Source: Amia ocellicauda (Eukaryota > Chordata > Actinopteri > Amiiformes > Amiidae). From it: DNA of 64,000 nt. Below are positions 17,377 to 27,737 of the stretch, in pieces. The notes under the pieces are model-generated. The model was not told where the DNA came from. It saw only the letters and a program-made list of their open reading frames with translations, and made no database searches. The first letter of the stretch is position 1. Each line of letters opens with the position of its first letter. The translations under genes were made by a program, and so were the position numbers. The stretch lies in the NCBI RefSeq assembly GCF_036373705.1, contig NC_089855.1, positions 50,346,329 through 50,410,328 on the forward strand. The letters are read 5' to 3'.

Positions 17377-17958
17377 TTAAATACGGTACAATTCGTTAGT
17401 AAGGGTATTAATAAGGGTGTTTTGGCTCTCTATCACAAGGTTTTGCCCCACTAACACAAGTCTTTGATTTAGTAACAAGGTATGTAGCAACTCATGCCGA
17501 CCTTCAGGAAGTAGCTCCGGGGGATGGTGTCCTGGCTCAGCTGCAAAGGATGGTCGCTCCGGTAAATCTCGGTCGAAGGAGGCAGGGAGCGAGCGTATAC
17601 TCACGGACGGAGACCAAGAAGGCCTTTGCGGTGACACCCTGGCCAATCGCGGTGTACTGTTCAGCGTTTCTGTAGCCAAGAAACGGGGCTGGGGGGACGA
17701 TGTTGAAACCAGTCCGTCGTTGGGTGGTGTGTCAACCCTGACTGACGGCGACCCCTGAGGTTGTTGGTTGCCTGTATTTGTTCCGCCCGACAATGCGGCG
17801 GGCTGAATCTGGATTGTTGAATTACCCCCAGAAGGCTGTGGCCTGAGTAGATGTTGGGGGATCTCCAAGACCACCGTGGAGGATCCTCTCGGTGATCTCT
17901 CCGGGGAAGATGTTTGATCCCACTTAGACGGGGTAATTGTCCTCAATAGCTCATCCAC
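17377..17958 (-). CDS. Ser/Pro-rich ORF with helical C-terminus
   Basis: The open frame has 193 codons and no ATG at its start; it opens on GTG and continues open upstream. The first 140 residues are Ser/Pro/Gln-rich and probably disordered. The last 40 (ELLHTLLLNQRLVLVGQN onward) form a likely coiled-coil helix. A pyrimidine-rich tract ending in AG lies just upstream, so it may be a terminal exon of the right-arm transcript. I do not recognise it. Confidence 0.5.
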   Translation of the reverse strand: MDELLRTITPSKWDQTSSPERSPRGSSTVVLEIPQHLLRPQPSGGNSTIQIQPAALSGGTNTGNQQPQGSPSVRVDTPPNDGLVSTSSPQPRFLATETLNSTPRLARVSPQRPSWSPSVSIRSLPASFDRDLPERPSFAAEPGHHPPELLPEGRHELLHTLLLNQRLVLVGQNLVIESQNTLINTLTNELYRI

Positions 17959-18640
17959 AGAATGACTATCCCAAGAGTCTTGGGAAGAATAAAAATATAC
18001 ATTACATTTACATCTTTAAACGGCGACAGAAATCAAACTTAAAACAACATGTCCAGGACCTTCAAAACCTTTAGCTTTTTTAGACCTTTGAAAATAGGCT
18101 TAGACATTCACTACAACGCCTTATTATTTACAGACAATATATTTATTAGGACTTGATAATAAATGTAAAACAGAGAAGCCTCTGTAAATAAACTGTTTCT
18201 TAAATGTAATATTGTTAATAAAACACTTTTTATACACACACACACCACATTTCATTTTTAAACGAACCTTCCAAGTGTAAACGCTTCCTGATCCCGGGAC
18301 TTCCTGTTTCACAAACGTTTTCACGATCTGTTTAAATATTAAATACAATGAACACCTTCAAGCCTTTTCCTACAGCCACTTTAAAACAGAAGTATAATTG
18401 CGGGAGATAAGCCAAACAACTTACTAAAACCTTTCGGACAGCTTTACTTCCTAACCAGACGGTCGGGCAATCGGTCATTTCTAAACACATGCCCCAGAAA
18501 CAAGCCTAGACCTGTCCGGACTTCTAAAGATCTTTCCCAGAACCCCCAAGACCTACAGGAAATGGGCACCCCTCGCTTAAATATTAGCCCTCAACGGGCA
18601 AACAAAACCCTTTTAAAAACATTAAAGTTTGAAAGATCTT
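17959..18640 (-). other. Polinton right arm, AT-rich, no clear gene
   Basis: A 74-codon minus ORF at 18124-18348 has no family features and is probably chance. I see a short CA run near 18240 and otherwise nothing definite. The stretch could be intronic if the neighbouring short segments are exons. Confidence 0.4.
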
Positions 18641-19412
18641 ACTTACCTCCAAAGAATATTCGTTTCTTATGTTTTTCAGCTGGTTTAGCTTTTTGCACTT
18701 CTGTGAAGGTAAGAGACATGTTTAACCTTTAACCACCCCGCTTTATAAAAAGCTTTAACCTCTTACAAGCGGCAGATATATACTCACCGCTATCAGATAC
18801 AGGGGCTGACGGCCTTTCAGATTCTTGAAAGGTTACGGTTCTCGAAGGTAAAACTAAACAAGCCCTCGCTGTGGAAGGCCTTTCGTTGTCTCGAACCACG
18901 TTTCTTAATACTGTTAGAAAGGATATTTTTTTAAATTAACAAGACGGGCCTCAAACATCTTACAGAAACGTTATACAAACAAACAGGGGTTTAGTTCTTA
19001 CCCGGTCGGCAGACAGCCTGTCTAGGGACAACCACTTCTCTTGGTTGATCCTCGGAGACATTAATCACAGGCCTTTCGATAGTTTCTGTGTAATTAAAGA
19101 GACCGCCATTAATATATATTAAAACGTTTTCATAACTCTAATGAGCCGCTTCAAAACACAACCACACACCCATACATAAGAACCCTTGAGCGCAAACACA
19201 AAAATCTTACCGTCGTTGTTCCAGATGATCTCCTCAGCGTTGGGAATTAACTCCTGTTGACTGGCTGAAAAATAATTTTACAGAACTTAAAACAGATGTT
19301 ATAACCTTATTTACAATACATGCCCACAACCCGCTCTGAGTCAATGAAAATAATCTGAAGACTTACCTAAAAACTCGTTTAAATCGAAGTCGTTGATGTT
19401 GTTTCCGGACAT
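18641..19412 (-). other. Candidate multi-exon accessory region
   Basis: On the minus strand an ATG at 19412 begins a short open segment that ends at a consensus-like donor (GTAAGT) near 19366. Several more short open segments leftward are each preceded by a pyrimidine tract with AG and followed by GTAAG or GTGAG. A TATAAGTA at 19478-19485 lies about 70 bp upstream of the ATG. Together these suggest a leftward spliced accessory gene. Some Polinton genes are thought to be spliced, but no transcript evidence is available here. Confidence 0.45.
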
Positions 19413-19477
19413 TGTTGATCTTTAGGCTTAAATCGAAAGGTCAGTATGAGTCTGTCGAGCTGAAGACCAGACCTTCA

Positions 19478-19485
19478 TACTTATA
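19478..19485 (-). promoter_or_regulatory. TATA box of leftward right-arm transcript
   Basis: The minus strand reads TATAAGTA about 66 bp before the ATG at 19412. It is the only good TATA match in the right arm facing left. Confidence 0.45.
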
Positions 19486-20786
19486 CTGATGGCCGGATGC
19501 CGGATCTGCTTGTAAGGCATTGTTCTGGGCTGGCCTTTGTGCCGTCCTGTTACCAATTAACATATCAAAACCAACCAATAAAATGACCCTGCATCAATTT
19601 CAAATAGAAACCAAGATGGCGACGATCTCTCTCCTCTCTACTCTAAACTTTTATTAGAACCTTTTGGTCTCTCAAAAAAACATTTTTAAGCATCAAGACC
19701 TATAGTCAATAAACACTAAGAATATTTCAGGCCTTTATACGCGCTAAAAAACAACCTGAGCCAAGAAAATAACTATAAAGATCTAAAATAAGTAGCGCTT
19801 TTACAGTGATTTTTTTTTTTTTTTAATAGCGATGCTTTGTTTGGTATTAAACAAGTCACAAACTACTCAGAACAGCGTTTATCCCCACAAAAGAGATATT
19901 TGGGTTTATTTTACAAAGCTTATAAATTATATAGTTTAAAAGTATTCTGAATGTTTTGAGACCACACGCCATGCCTACATTTGTCTGAGCCCACCCCCGT
20001 CCCCCGTGGTGTGAGTGATTTAGCCTTGAGTGTTGTGATCTATTTAGCATTGAGTGATCAGTTGTTTTTATTTTTTAAATGATTCCTTATCATCAGGGAT
20101 TGAGCCTGCTAAAATACCTTAAAAACATATCCTTATCTTAAGTCTAACTCTTATGAGCTTTAAGACCCTAGAATGTATTTAAGTAAAACGAATGAACACA
20201 TTATGTGTGAGATAAAATATAACCACAGCTTTTTTTTTTTTTTTTTTTTTTTTACAAAAACAATTAACCTATACCGACAAACACCCACACACACACACAC
20301 TCTCTTTTTTAAAATTTTATTTTTAATTAAATTTGAGGGGAGAGACAGAGCCATATACATTGGGGTTAACATAAGTACCCTATGCAAAACAGGAATTGTT
20401 AGGACCTGTGACCATTACAGACAACAGAACTTGTTGATCTTATAAAATGATTGGGCGAGAGAGAGAGATATAGAGACAGACAGAGACAGAGCCAGTGTGA
20501 ATATGATAAACGCACTATTCAAAATGGCATTGTTAAGACCTGGGACCATTACAGACAACAGAACTTGTTGATCTTATAAAATGCTTGGGCGAGAGAGACA
20601 GAGAGAGAGAGACAGACAGAGACAGAGACAGAGACAGTGTGAATATGATAAACGCACTATTCAAAATGGCATTGTTAAGACCTGGGCCCCTTACATGTAT
20701 ATTTAAAAAAGACCCCCAACCACTACAGGAAGACCCGACCCATTCACACTCTACAGTTGACCAACAAGAACAACAAGAACAACCGA
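19486..20786. other. Noncoding right arm of Polinton 1
   Basis: About 1.3 kb lies between the leftward promoter and the right repeat. It holds simple sequence only: a T run at 19809-19824, a T run near 20230-20253, a CA run near 20282-20300, and a purine-rich minisatellite. No ORF here looks real. Confidence 0.6.
20392..20697 (+). repeat. GAGACAGA-rich minisatellite, about 2.2 copies
   Basis: A segment of about 134-142 bp is repeated. It contains CATTACAGACAACAGAAC, a GAGAGACAGA tract and ATGATAAACGCACTATTC. The number of purine repeats varies between copies and between elements 1 and 2. Confidence 0.8.
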
Positions 20787-20967
20787 TTATGGGTGGCCTT
20801 GTTGTTCAGGGTTTTAGGGGTGTACACTTTCTGACGGATATGACGTAGGAATAATTAAGGAAATAACTCTAAAATCACGCCCCCCAATAATGACGTAGGA
20901 ATATTAATAAGCTTAGGGCATACGTCATAACAAAATAGGCCACGCCCAAAAAACCCTACTATCTACT
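20787..20967 (-). repeat. Polinton 1 right terminal inverted repeat
   Basis: These 181 bp mirror 4393-4562, the right copy being 11 bp longer. The three TGACGT/ACGTCA motifs are present here too. The following CCTGTG (20968-20973) is the target duplication. Confidence 0.9.
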
Positions 20968-21263
20968 CCTGTGTGGTGCATTTTCTCTCTCTCTATCTGT
21001 GATTAAATCCTTACTTATATACATATGTCCATGAACGTTTCTGGAGCTCATGTACATCACATCACACGACGGGCCGTGATCTTTTCGGTCACTTTGAAAG
21101 TTTTGCTCATGACAATCCTTTTCTATTGCGGCACGATGGCTGCCACCGAGGAAGGAAAGTCGTCCGCAGTTGGCTGCAAGCTTGCCTGAAGCGCAGGAAA
21201 GGACTTACTCGCGACGTGCCACTTAAAGACTGAAGAAGTGGGGGTCGGCCTCACCGAGAGCCC

Positions 21264-23172
21264 TGAGGATTAGCTCACGTGGTAGAGCGCTCGCTTAGCA
21301 TTGTAGCGTTATGTTGGGTGTATTTGGATAAGAGCATTTGGGCTCTGAGCTGAAGCACTGATCTAAAGAAAACCTCACCCCCCCAAAGTTATCAGATTCC
21401 CTTAGCTCATCAGCTTGGAACTGGTTTGCATCAAAGTGACAGTTTTGGGGAGGATGGCACCAAGAAGAGGCCAAATAGTTTGGAATTCTGCTATGAGATG
21501 TCTGGAGAAAGGGGCCTGTAGGTGATAAAAACTCTTTGAAGTGGACGAGAGCCGAAATCCCGACATAGAGCTACGAACCCGGGCCAACCGGCATTTCCAA
21601 AAGATGGCATGGATTGACATCAGTCATAAATCAAGCCCCCCTCCAATAGGACACTGGGGGCTGAAACCGAAATCCAATCTCAAAAACTCAAGAACCAATC
21701 ACCTCTTGATCTGACAGACTATAAGGAACAGCGGACAGTCTTTATCGCTCTCTCTCACCTGAACCAGTAACTCGCTGCCACAGCTCAACCTGTAGCTCTG
21801 TTGCCAGAACCGGAACCAGAAACCAACTAAGTCTTTGCCGGCAACAGAAGAGTTAAACTGGGAGAAGGAGATTGAGCCGTACGAAGAATTCTTTTAAAGG
21901 ACTTTATTAAATAAAGAACTTTACAGACTGCGCTGCCCGCCTGTGCCCACCTGATCAGTGGAGTTTTACAGCTGGACAATTGACTAAGTCGACTGTATAC
22001 GAAAGTGTCAGTCATTTAAATAGCTATTTGAGTCTTAAGAAACTTGACCCTTGGAACAAACACGGCCCTGCTTTCCCCAAAGACTTTGTCTTCAAATAAG
22101 TACGGTGAGAGACCCTGCTTGCCAAGAAGATTTTGTGCACAACCTTGGAGCCTTCAAACCAGTGGAAAATCTGTTTGTAAACGACTCTACTTTCGCGAAA
22201 CCCCAACTTCCAGGTGTATCGACTGAGTGGAAGTTCTTTGACAAAGCCGAACCAGACTGCCTTTGTTCCAAACCACACGGACCTCGTGCCGTGTGCTGTT
22301 ATCTGAGCCCGAAGCCAGAGAGGCCTCTCTGCGACGAAGTTCAGATAAGTTTAACAGTTAGGAGTTCATGATTCATGACATTTGAGAAATCAATTAGAAA
22401 TGTTAATCTGTGATTCATAACTCTAGAATGTGTAATATCATTTAGTTTTCTTAAATATAAATGTGTGTTGTATTAAACTGTTTTGTTGATAATTTTAGAA
22501 ATAAAATCTGTCAACGCCGAGAAATATCTTCTCATTCCTGTTTAACTGTTTAGTCTGAAATTGACACAAGTTAATAGACATTAGATTATTGGTGGCCTTG
22601 CCTATCCTTAATCATTGAATAATAATCAGTTAAGGGAAATTGTGGTAACAAGTAATGATAGGATCTTTCTCGGCACCTAAACGTGAATGAGACTGATATA
22701 TATATATAACGAGAAGTTACCTGACATAAATACTAACCTGCGTAGTTATTTAATGTCTGACTAATAATACTAACGAGAGACTCACCTTCGTCTTACTAAC
22801 CGGTATTGTAGTCAATGTGTTTATAACCTTTTTTGTTTAACGATTTGTGTTATCATATGTGATCCCATGGTCTTTGATTTGGTCACGGAAGTGATTTGTC
22901 TTCGATTTGTTGATCTAGAGTTGAATTGTAATTAGTTTTTCCCTTTTGTATAATTAGTGTAGTGCTACATTTAGTTTTTGTTTTGAATACATTTGACAAT
23001 TTATATCTTTGGAATTGGTGTCTGCGTCCAATTATTACAGAAATTGAGTTCTACAAGATTCCAGGATTCGTGATAAGGTGACACTATAAATTCACTTCTT
23101 TAATTGAAATGTATAAATGTACCTTACGCTACAGCATGCGAGAGGCGGCGGGATCGATGCCCGCATTCTCCA
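21264..23172 (+). pseudogene. tRNA-Ala (AGC) split by LTR, copy 2
   Basis: The 5' part is 21264-21301 and the 3' part 23138-23172, with GCAT duplicated at 21298-21301 and 23134-23137. The variable/T-stem junction reads GGCGGCGGG instead of GGCAGCGGG. Confidence 0.9.
21302..23133 (+). mobile_element. Solo LTR, copy 2
   Basis: This copy is 1832 bp with TGTAGCGT...ACGCTACA ends and GCAT flanks. It shows an intact AATAAA at 21910-21915. Confidence 0.8.
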
Positions 23173-23376
23173 AGGCCTCAGGCGCTCGTGCCCCGGTTTC
23201 GGGGGAGAGTCGCTCACTTTTCTTGCCGCAGACACAGGCGCAAGGCATTGCCTGTTTGCCGTAAGGTTATCAGACACAACGCGCCGGCGACGGCTGCAGC
23301 ATTAGCACGCCGGCTGGCCCTTCCGAAGTTCCCCAAAAACGACCGAGATGCCGCTTCGACGTCGTAACCCCAGGAA

Positions 23377-24023
23377 CGACCGCAAAGGCACTCCAACCCT
23401 CAATCTTCCGATCCGAAGTCAGACCGAAGAGACTGTATGATGTTTTAGATTAAAGATAGTATGCAGACCGAGCAAGTTAGATTTATCGAGCTAGCAAACA
23501 TCCATTGAGGCACCTGTTCGGGACGTACCCTGTAGAAATTCCTGTCAACGATAAAAGGATCAAATGGTGGAGAAAAAGCCCGCAGGATGTTTGTCAAAAC
23601 TCTGTTTGTGGACTGAATGGCTTTCCCAGATTGGCAGGGACTGTTTTTGGTATTGACTGAGGGACAGTTGTAAAAGACAACCTCTCACCGGACCTCTGGC
23701 ATACACCAAAGAAAGCCACCTCACCTCTCCCCCGGATCTCACAAAACACAATCCCCCCCGCCCCCAGGGAAGACAGACCGCAATCGGACTCGGGCTTGCA
23801 CCTTTTGATTGGATGAACGGCCGCAAACATTCTATGTCATTTTCTTTTAAAGCTTCACTCGTGCTTGTAAAAAACCGAGGTCTCACTGAAAGAATGCCCT
23901 GACGTGGTTGCTTCCAAGCTAGCTGGTTTACAAAGTTCCTTTAACAATGATTTCCAAGAAGGGAAATAATCTATCTGTAATCTGTCAACACAGGCACCTT
24001 CTTCTCCGTTAAGCCACGCGGTC
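23377..24023 (-). pseudogene. tRNA-Arg (TCG) split, copy
   Basis: The 5' part is 24023-23997 and the 3' part 23424-23377 on the minus strand, with the roughly 570-bp insert between. The insert here lacks about 7 bp near 23942 that other copies have. Confidence 0.6.
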
Positions 24024-24179
24024 ACCAGCAGGAAGGTGAACGCACCAGGCCGACCCGGAGTTTTCGCCAATTCGTCTCCAAGCCTCCCAAGAGGGAACAT
24101 AAACAGGCCTTATTCGCAGACACAGGCCCTCACGCAGGGAGTCCACCGCTTCACCGCAGCTGCCCCTGCCAAGGGCCCC

Positions 24180-24251
24180 AGGTCCCACCGAGACTTGAAC
24201 TCGGATCGCTGGATTCAGAGTCCAGAGTGCTAACCATTACACCATGGAACC
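24180..24251 (-). tRNA. tRNA-Gln (CTG)
   Basis: This is a consensus copy of the array's tRNA-Gln: 72 nt, T at position 8, T-stem CCGAG/CTCGG fully paired and anticodon CTG. Confidence 0.92.
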
Positions 24252-24386
24252 AAGCCCGCTGCCCACCTCTTGCCCGTGACGAAGGTTTCTGCTCTACGCA
24301 CACGTCTCGCTCTGTCGCACGGCCAAGTCCAGAGTGAGCCAAGTTGCGCCCAGAGTGCTGCGTGTGGCGCGTCACTTCCGGAGCCG

Positions 24387-24458
24387 TCCCTGGTGGTCTA
24401 GTGGTCAGGATTCGGCGCTCTCACCGCCGCGGCCCGGGTTCGATTCCCGGTCAGGGAA
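24387..24458 (+). tRNA. tRNA-Glu (CTC)
   Basis: This is a consensus copy, with all stems paired and the B box intact. Confidence 0.95.
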
Positions 24459-24781
24459 AGTGGATCTGTTGCTCTTCCCCTAGGACCTGTGTGGTGCATT
24501 TTCTCTCTCTCTATCTGTGATTAAATCCTTACTCATATACATATGTCCATGAACGTTTCTGGAGCTCATGTAAATCACATCACACGACGGGCCGTGATCT
24601 TTTCAGTCACTTTGAAAGTTTTGCTCATGACAATCCTTTTCTATTGCGGCACGATGGCTGCCACCGAGGAAGGAAAGTCGTCCGCAGTTGGCTGCAAGCT
24701 TGCCTGAAGCGCAGGAAAGGACTTACTCGCGACGTGCCACTTAAAGACTGAAGAAGTGGGGGTCGGCCTCACCGAGAGCCC

Positions 24782-26690
24782 TGAGGATTAGCTCACGTGG
24801 TAGAGTGCTCGCTTAGCATTGTAGCGTTATGTTGGGTGTATTTGGATAAGAGCATTTGGGCTCTGAGCTGAAGCACTGATCTAAAGAAAACCTCTCCCCC
24901 CCAAAGTTATCAGATTCCCTTAGCTCATCAGCTTGGAACTGGTTTGCATCAAAGTGACAGTTTTGGGGAGGATGGCACCAAGAAGAGGCCAAATAGTTTG
25001 GAATTCTGCTATGAGATGTCTGGAGAAAGGGGCCTGTAGGTGATAAAAACTCTTTGAAGTGGACGAGAGCCGAAATCCCGACATAGAGCTACGAACCCAG
25101 GCCAACCGGCATTTCCAAAAGATGGCATGGATTGACATCAGTCATAAATCAAGCCCCCCTCCAATAGGACACTGGGGGCTGAAACCGAAATCCAATCTCA
25201 AAAACTCAAGAACCAATCACCTCTTGATCTGACAGACTGTAAGGAAGAGCGGACAGTCTTTCTCGCTCTCTCTCACCTGAACCAGTAACTCGCTGCCACA
25301 GCTCAACCTGTAGCTCTGTTGCCAGAACCGGAACCAGAAACCAACTAAGTCTTTGCCGGCAACAGAAGAGTTAAACTGGGAGAAGGAGATTGAGCCGTAC
25401 GAAGAATTCTTTTAAAGGACTTTATTAAATAAAGAACTTTACAAACTGCGCTGCCCGCCTGTGCCCACCTGATCAGTGGAGTTTTACAGCTGGACAATTG
25501 ACTAAGTCGACTGTATACGAAAGTGTCAGTCATTTAAATAGCTATTTGAGTCTTAAGAAACTTGACCCTTGGAACAAACACGGCCCTGCTTTCCTCAAAG
25601 ACTTTGTCTTCAAATAAGTACGGTGAGAGACCCTGCTTGCCAAGAAGATTTTGTGCACAACCTTGGAGCCTTCAAACCAGTGGAAAATCTGTTTGGAAAC
25701 GACTCTACTTTCGCGAAACCCCAACTTCCAGGTGTATCGACTGAGTGGAAGTTCTTGGACAAAGCCGAACTGGACTGCCTTTGTTCCAAACCACACGGAC
25801 CTCGTGCCGTGTGCTGTTATCTGAGCCCGAAGCCAGAGAGGCCTCTCTGCGACGAAGTTCAGATAAGTTTAACAGTTTGGAGTTCATGATTCATGACATT
25901 TGAGAAATCAATTAGAAATGTTAATCTGTGATTCATAACTCTAGAATGTGTAATATCATTTAGTTTTCTTAAATATAAATGTGTGTTGCATTAAACTGTT
26001 TTGTTGATCATTTTAGAAATAAAATCTGTCAACGCCGAGAAATATCGTCTCATTCCTGTTTAACTGTTTAGTCTGAAATTGACACAAGTTAATTGACATT
26101 AGATTATTGGTGGCCCTGCCTATCCTTAATCATTGAATAATAATCAGTTAAGGGAAATTGTGGTAACAAGTAATGATAGGATCTTTCTCGGCACCTAAAC
26201 GTGAATGAGACTGATATATATATATAACGAGAAGTTACCTGACATAAATACTAACCTGCGTAGTTATTTAATGTCTGACTAATAATACTAACGAGAGACT
26301 CACCTTCGTCTTACTAACCGGTATTGTAGTCAATGTGTTTATAACCTTTTTTGTTTAACGATTTGTGTTATCATATGTGATCCCATGGTCTTTGATTTGG
26401 TCACGGAAGTGATTTGTCTTCGATTTGTTGATCTAGAGTTGAATTGTAATTAGTTTTTCCCTTTTGTATAATTAGTGTAGTGCTACATTTAGTCTTTGTT
26501 TTGAATACATTTGACAATTAATATCTTTGGAATTGGTGTCTGCGTCCAATTATTACAGAAATTGAGTTCTACAAGATTCCAGGATTCGTGATAAGGTGAT
26601 ACTTTAAATTCACTTCTTTAATTGAAATGTATAAGTGTACCTTACGCTACAGCATGCGAGAGGCAGCGGGATCGATGCCCGCATTCTCCA
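24782..26690 (+). pseudogene. tRNA-Ala (AGC) split by LTR, copy 3
   Basis: The 5' part is 24782-24819 and the 3' part 26656-26690. The D-stem region reads TAGAGTGCTCGC, a base change shared with the next unit (copy 4). Confidence 0.9.
24820..26651 (+). mobile_element. Solo LTR, copy 3
   Basis: This copy is 1832 bp with the same ends and GCAT duplication (24816-24819, 26652-26655). Confidence 0.8.
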
Positions 26691-26953
26691 AGGCCTCAGG
26701 CGCTCGTGCCCCGGTTTCGGGGGAGAGTCGCTCACTTTTCTTGCCGCAGACACAGGCGCAAGGCATTGCCTGTTTGCCGTAAGGTTATCAGACACAACGC
26801 GCCGGCGTTGTGCTTGTAAAAAACCGAGGTCTCACTGAAAGAATGCCCTGACGTGGTTGCTTCCAAGCTAGCTGGTTTACAAAGTTCCTTTTCGCTTTAA
26901 CGATGATTTCCAAGAAGGGAAATAAATCTATCTGTAATCTGTCAACACAGGCA

Positions 26954-26980
26954 CCTTCTTCTCCGTTAAGCCACGCGGTC
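26954..26980 (-). pseudogene. tRNA-Arg 5' part only
   Basis: The acceptor and D-arm segment is present, but its 3' partner was removed by the host-array deletion centred on 26807. This is the only complete interval between tRNA-Ala and tRNA-Gln lacking the 3' part. Confidence 0.6.
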
Positions 26981-27136
26981 ACCACCAGGAAGATGAACGC
27001 ACCAGGCCGACCCGGAGTTTTCGCCAATTCGTCTCCAAGCCTCCCAAGAGGGAACATAAACAGGCCTTATTCGCAGACACAGGCCCTCACGCAGGGAGAC
27101 CACCGCTTCACCGCCGCTGCCCCTGCCAAGGGCCCC

Positions 27137-27208
27137 AGGTCCCATCGAGACTTAAACTCGGATCGCTGGATTCAGAGTCCAGAGTGCTAACCATTACTCC
27201 ATGGGACC
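27137..27208 (-). tRNA. tRNA-Gln (CTG), decayed variant
   Basis: The acceptor is perfectly paired here (GGTCCCA with TGGGACC). The T-loop has lost its conserved C (TTTAAGT), the last T-stem pair is broken, and other bases differ. It is probably a pseudogene or poorly transcribed. Confidence 0.65.
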
Positions 27209-27342
27209 AAGCCCGCTGCCCTCCTCTTGCCCGTGACGAAGGTTTCTGCTCTACGCACACGTCTCATCTGTCGCACAGCCAAGTCCAGATTGAGCCAAGT
27301 TGCGCCCAGAGTGCTGCGTGTGGCGGGTCACTTCCGGAGCCG

Positions 27343-27414
27343 TCCCTGGTGGTCTAGTGGTCAGGATTCGGCGCTCTCACCGCCGCGGCCCGGGTTCGAT
27401 TCCCGGTCAGGGAA
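27343..27414 (+). tRNA. tRNA-Glu (CTC)
   Basis: This is a consensus copy with no changes from the array's majority sequence. Confidence 0.95.
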
Positions 27415-27737
27415 GGTGGATCTGTTGCTCTTCCCATAGGACCTGTGTGGTGCATTTTCTCTCTCTCTATCTGTGATTAAATCCTTACTTATATACATAT
27501 GTCCATGAACGTTTCTGGAGCTCATGTAAATCACATCACACGACGGGCCGTGATCTTTTCGGTCACTTTGAAAGTTTTGCTCATGACAATCCTTTTCTAT
27601 TGCGGCACGATGGCTGCCACTGAGGAAGGAAAGTCGTCCGCAGTTGGCTGCAAGCTTGCCTGAAGCGCAGGAAAGGACTTACTCGCGACGTGCCACTTAA
27701 AGACTGAAGAAGTGGGGGTCGGCCTCACCGAGAGCCC

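Larger units (their letters stand above)
4393..20967 (+). mobile_element. Polinton/Maverick (adintovirus-like) 1, looks whole
   Basis: The 16,575-bp element is bounded by inverted repeats starting AGTAGATAGTAGGG. It is flanked by the 6-bp direct repeat CCTGTG (4387-4392 and 20968-20973), the duplication length typical of Polintons. Neighbouring units show the empty site with one CCTGTG. It carries the family hallmarks: protein-primed PolB, retrovirus-like integrase, packaging ATPase, adenain-type protease, major capsid and penton genes. All hallmark reading frames are open, so it looks whole. Near-identical inverted repeats point to a young insertion, later than the LTR present in all units. 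Confidence 0.95.

Noticed and set aside
18124-18348. 74-codon minus ORF in the Polinton right arm
   Set aside because: It lies in AT-rich sequence, has no motif, and its duplicate in element 2 is explained by copying.
20160-20848. ORFs across T runs, CA runs and GAGACAGA repeats
   Set aside because: They are products of simple-sequence translation.
4393-20967. Integrated adenovirus
   Set aside because: Capsid, protease and terminal-repeat features resemble adenovirus, but the integrase, the 6-bp target duplication and the packaging ATPase type identify a Polinton.
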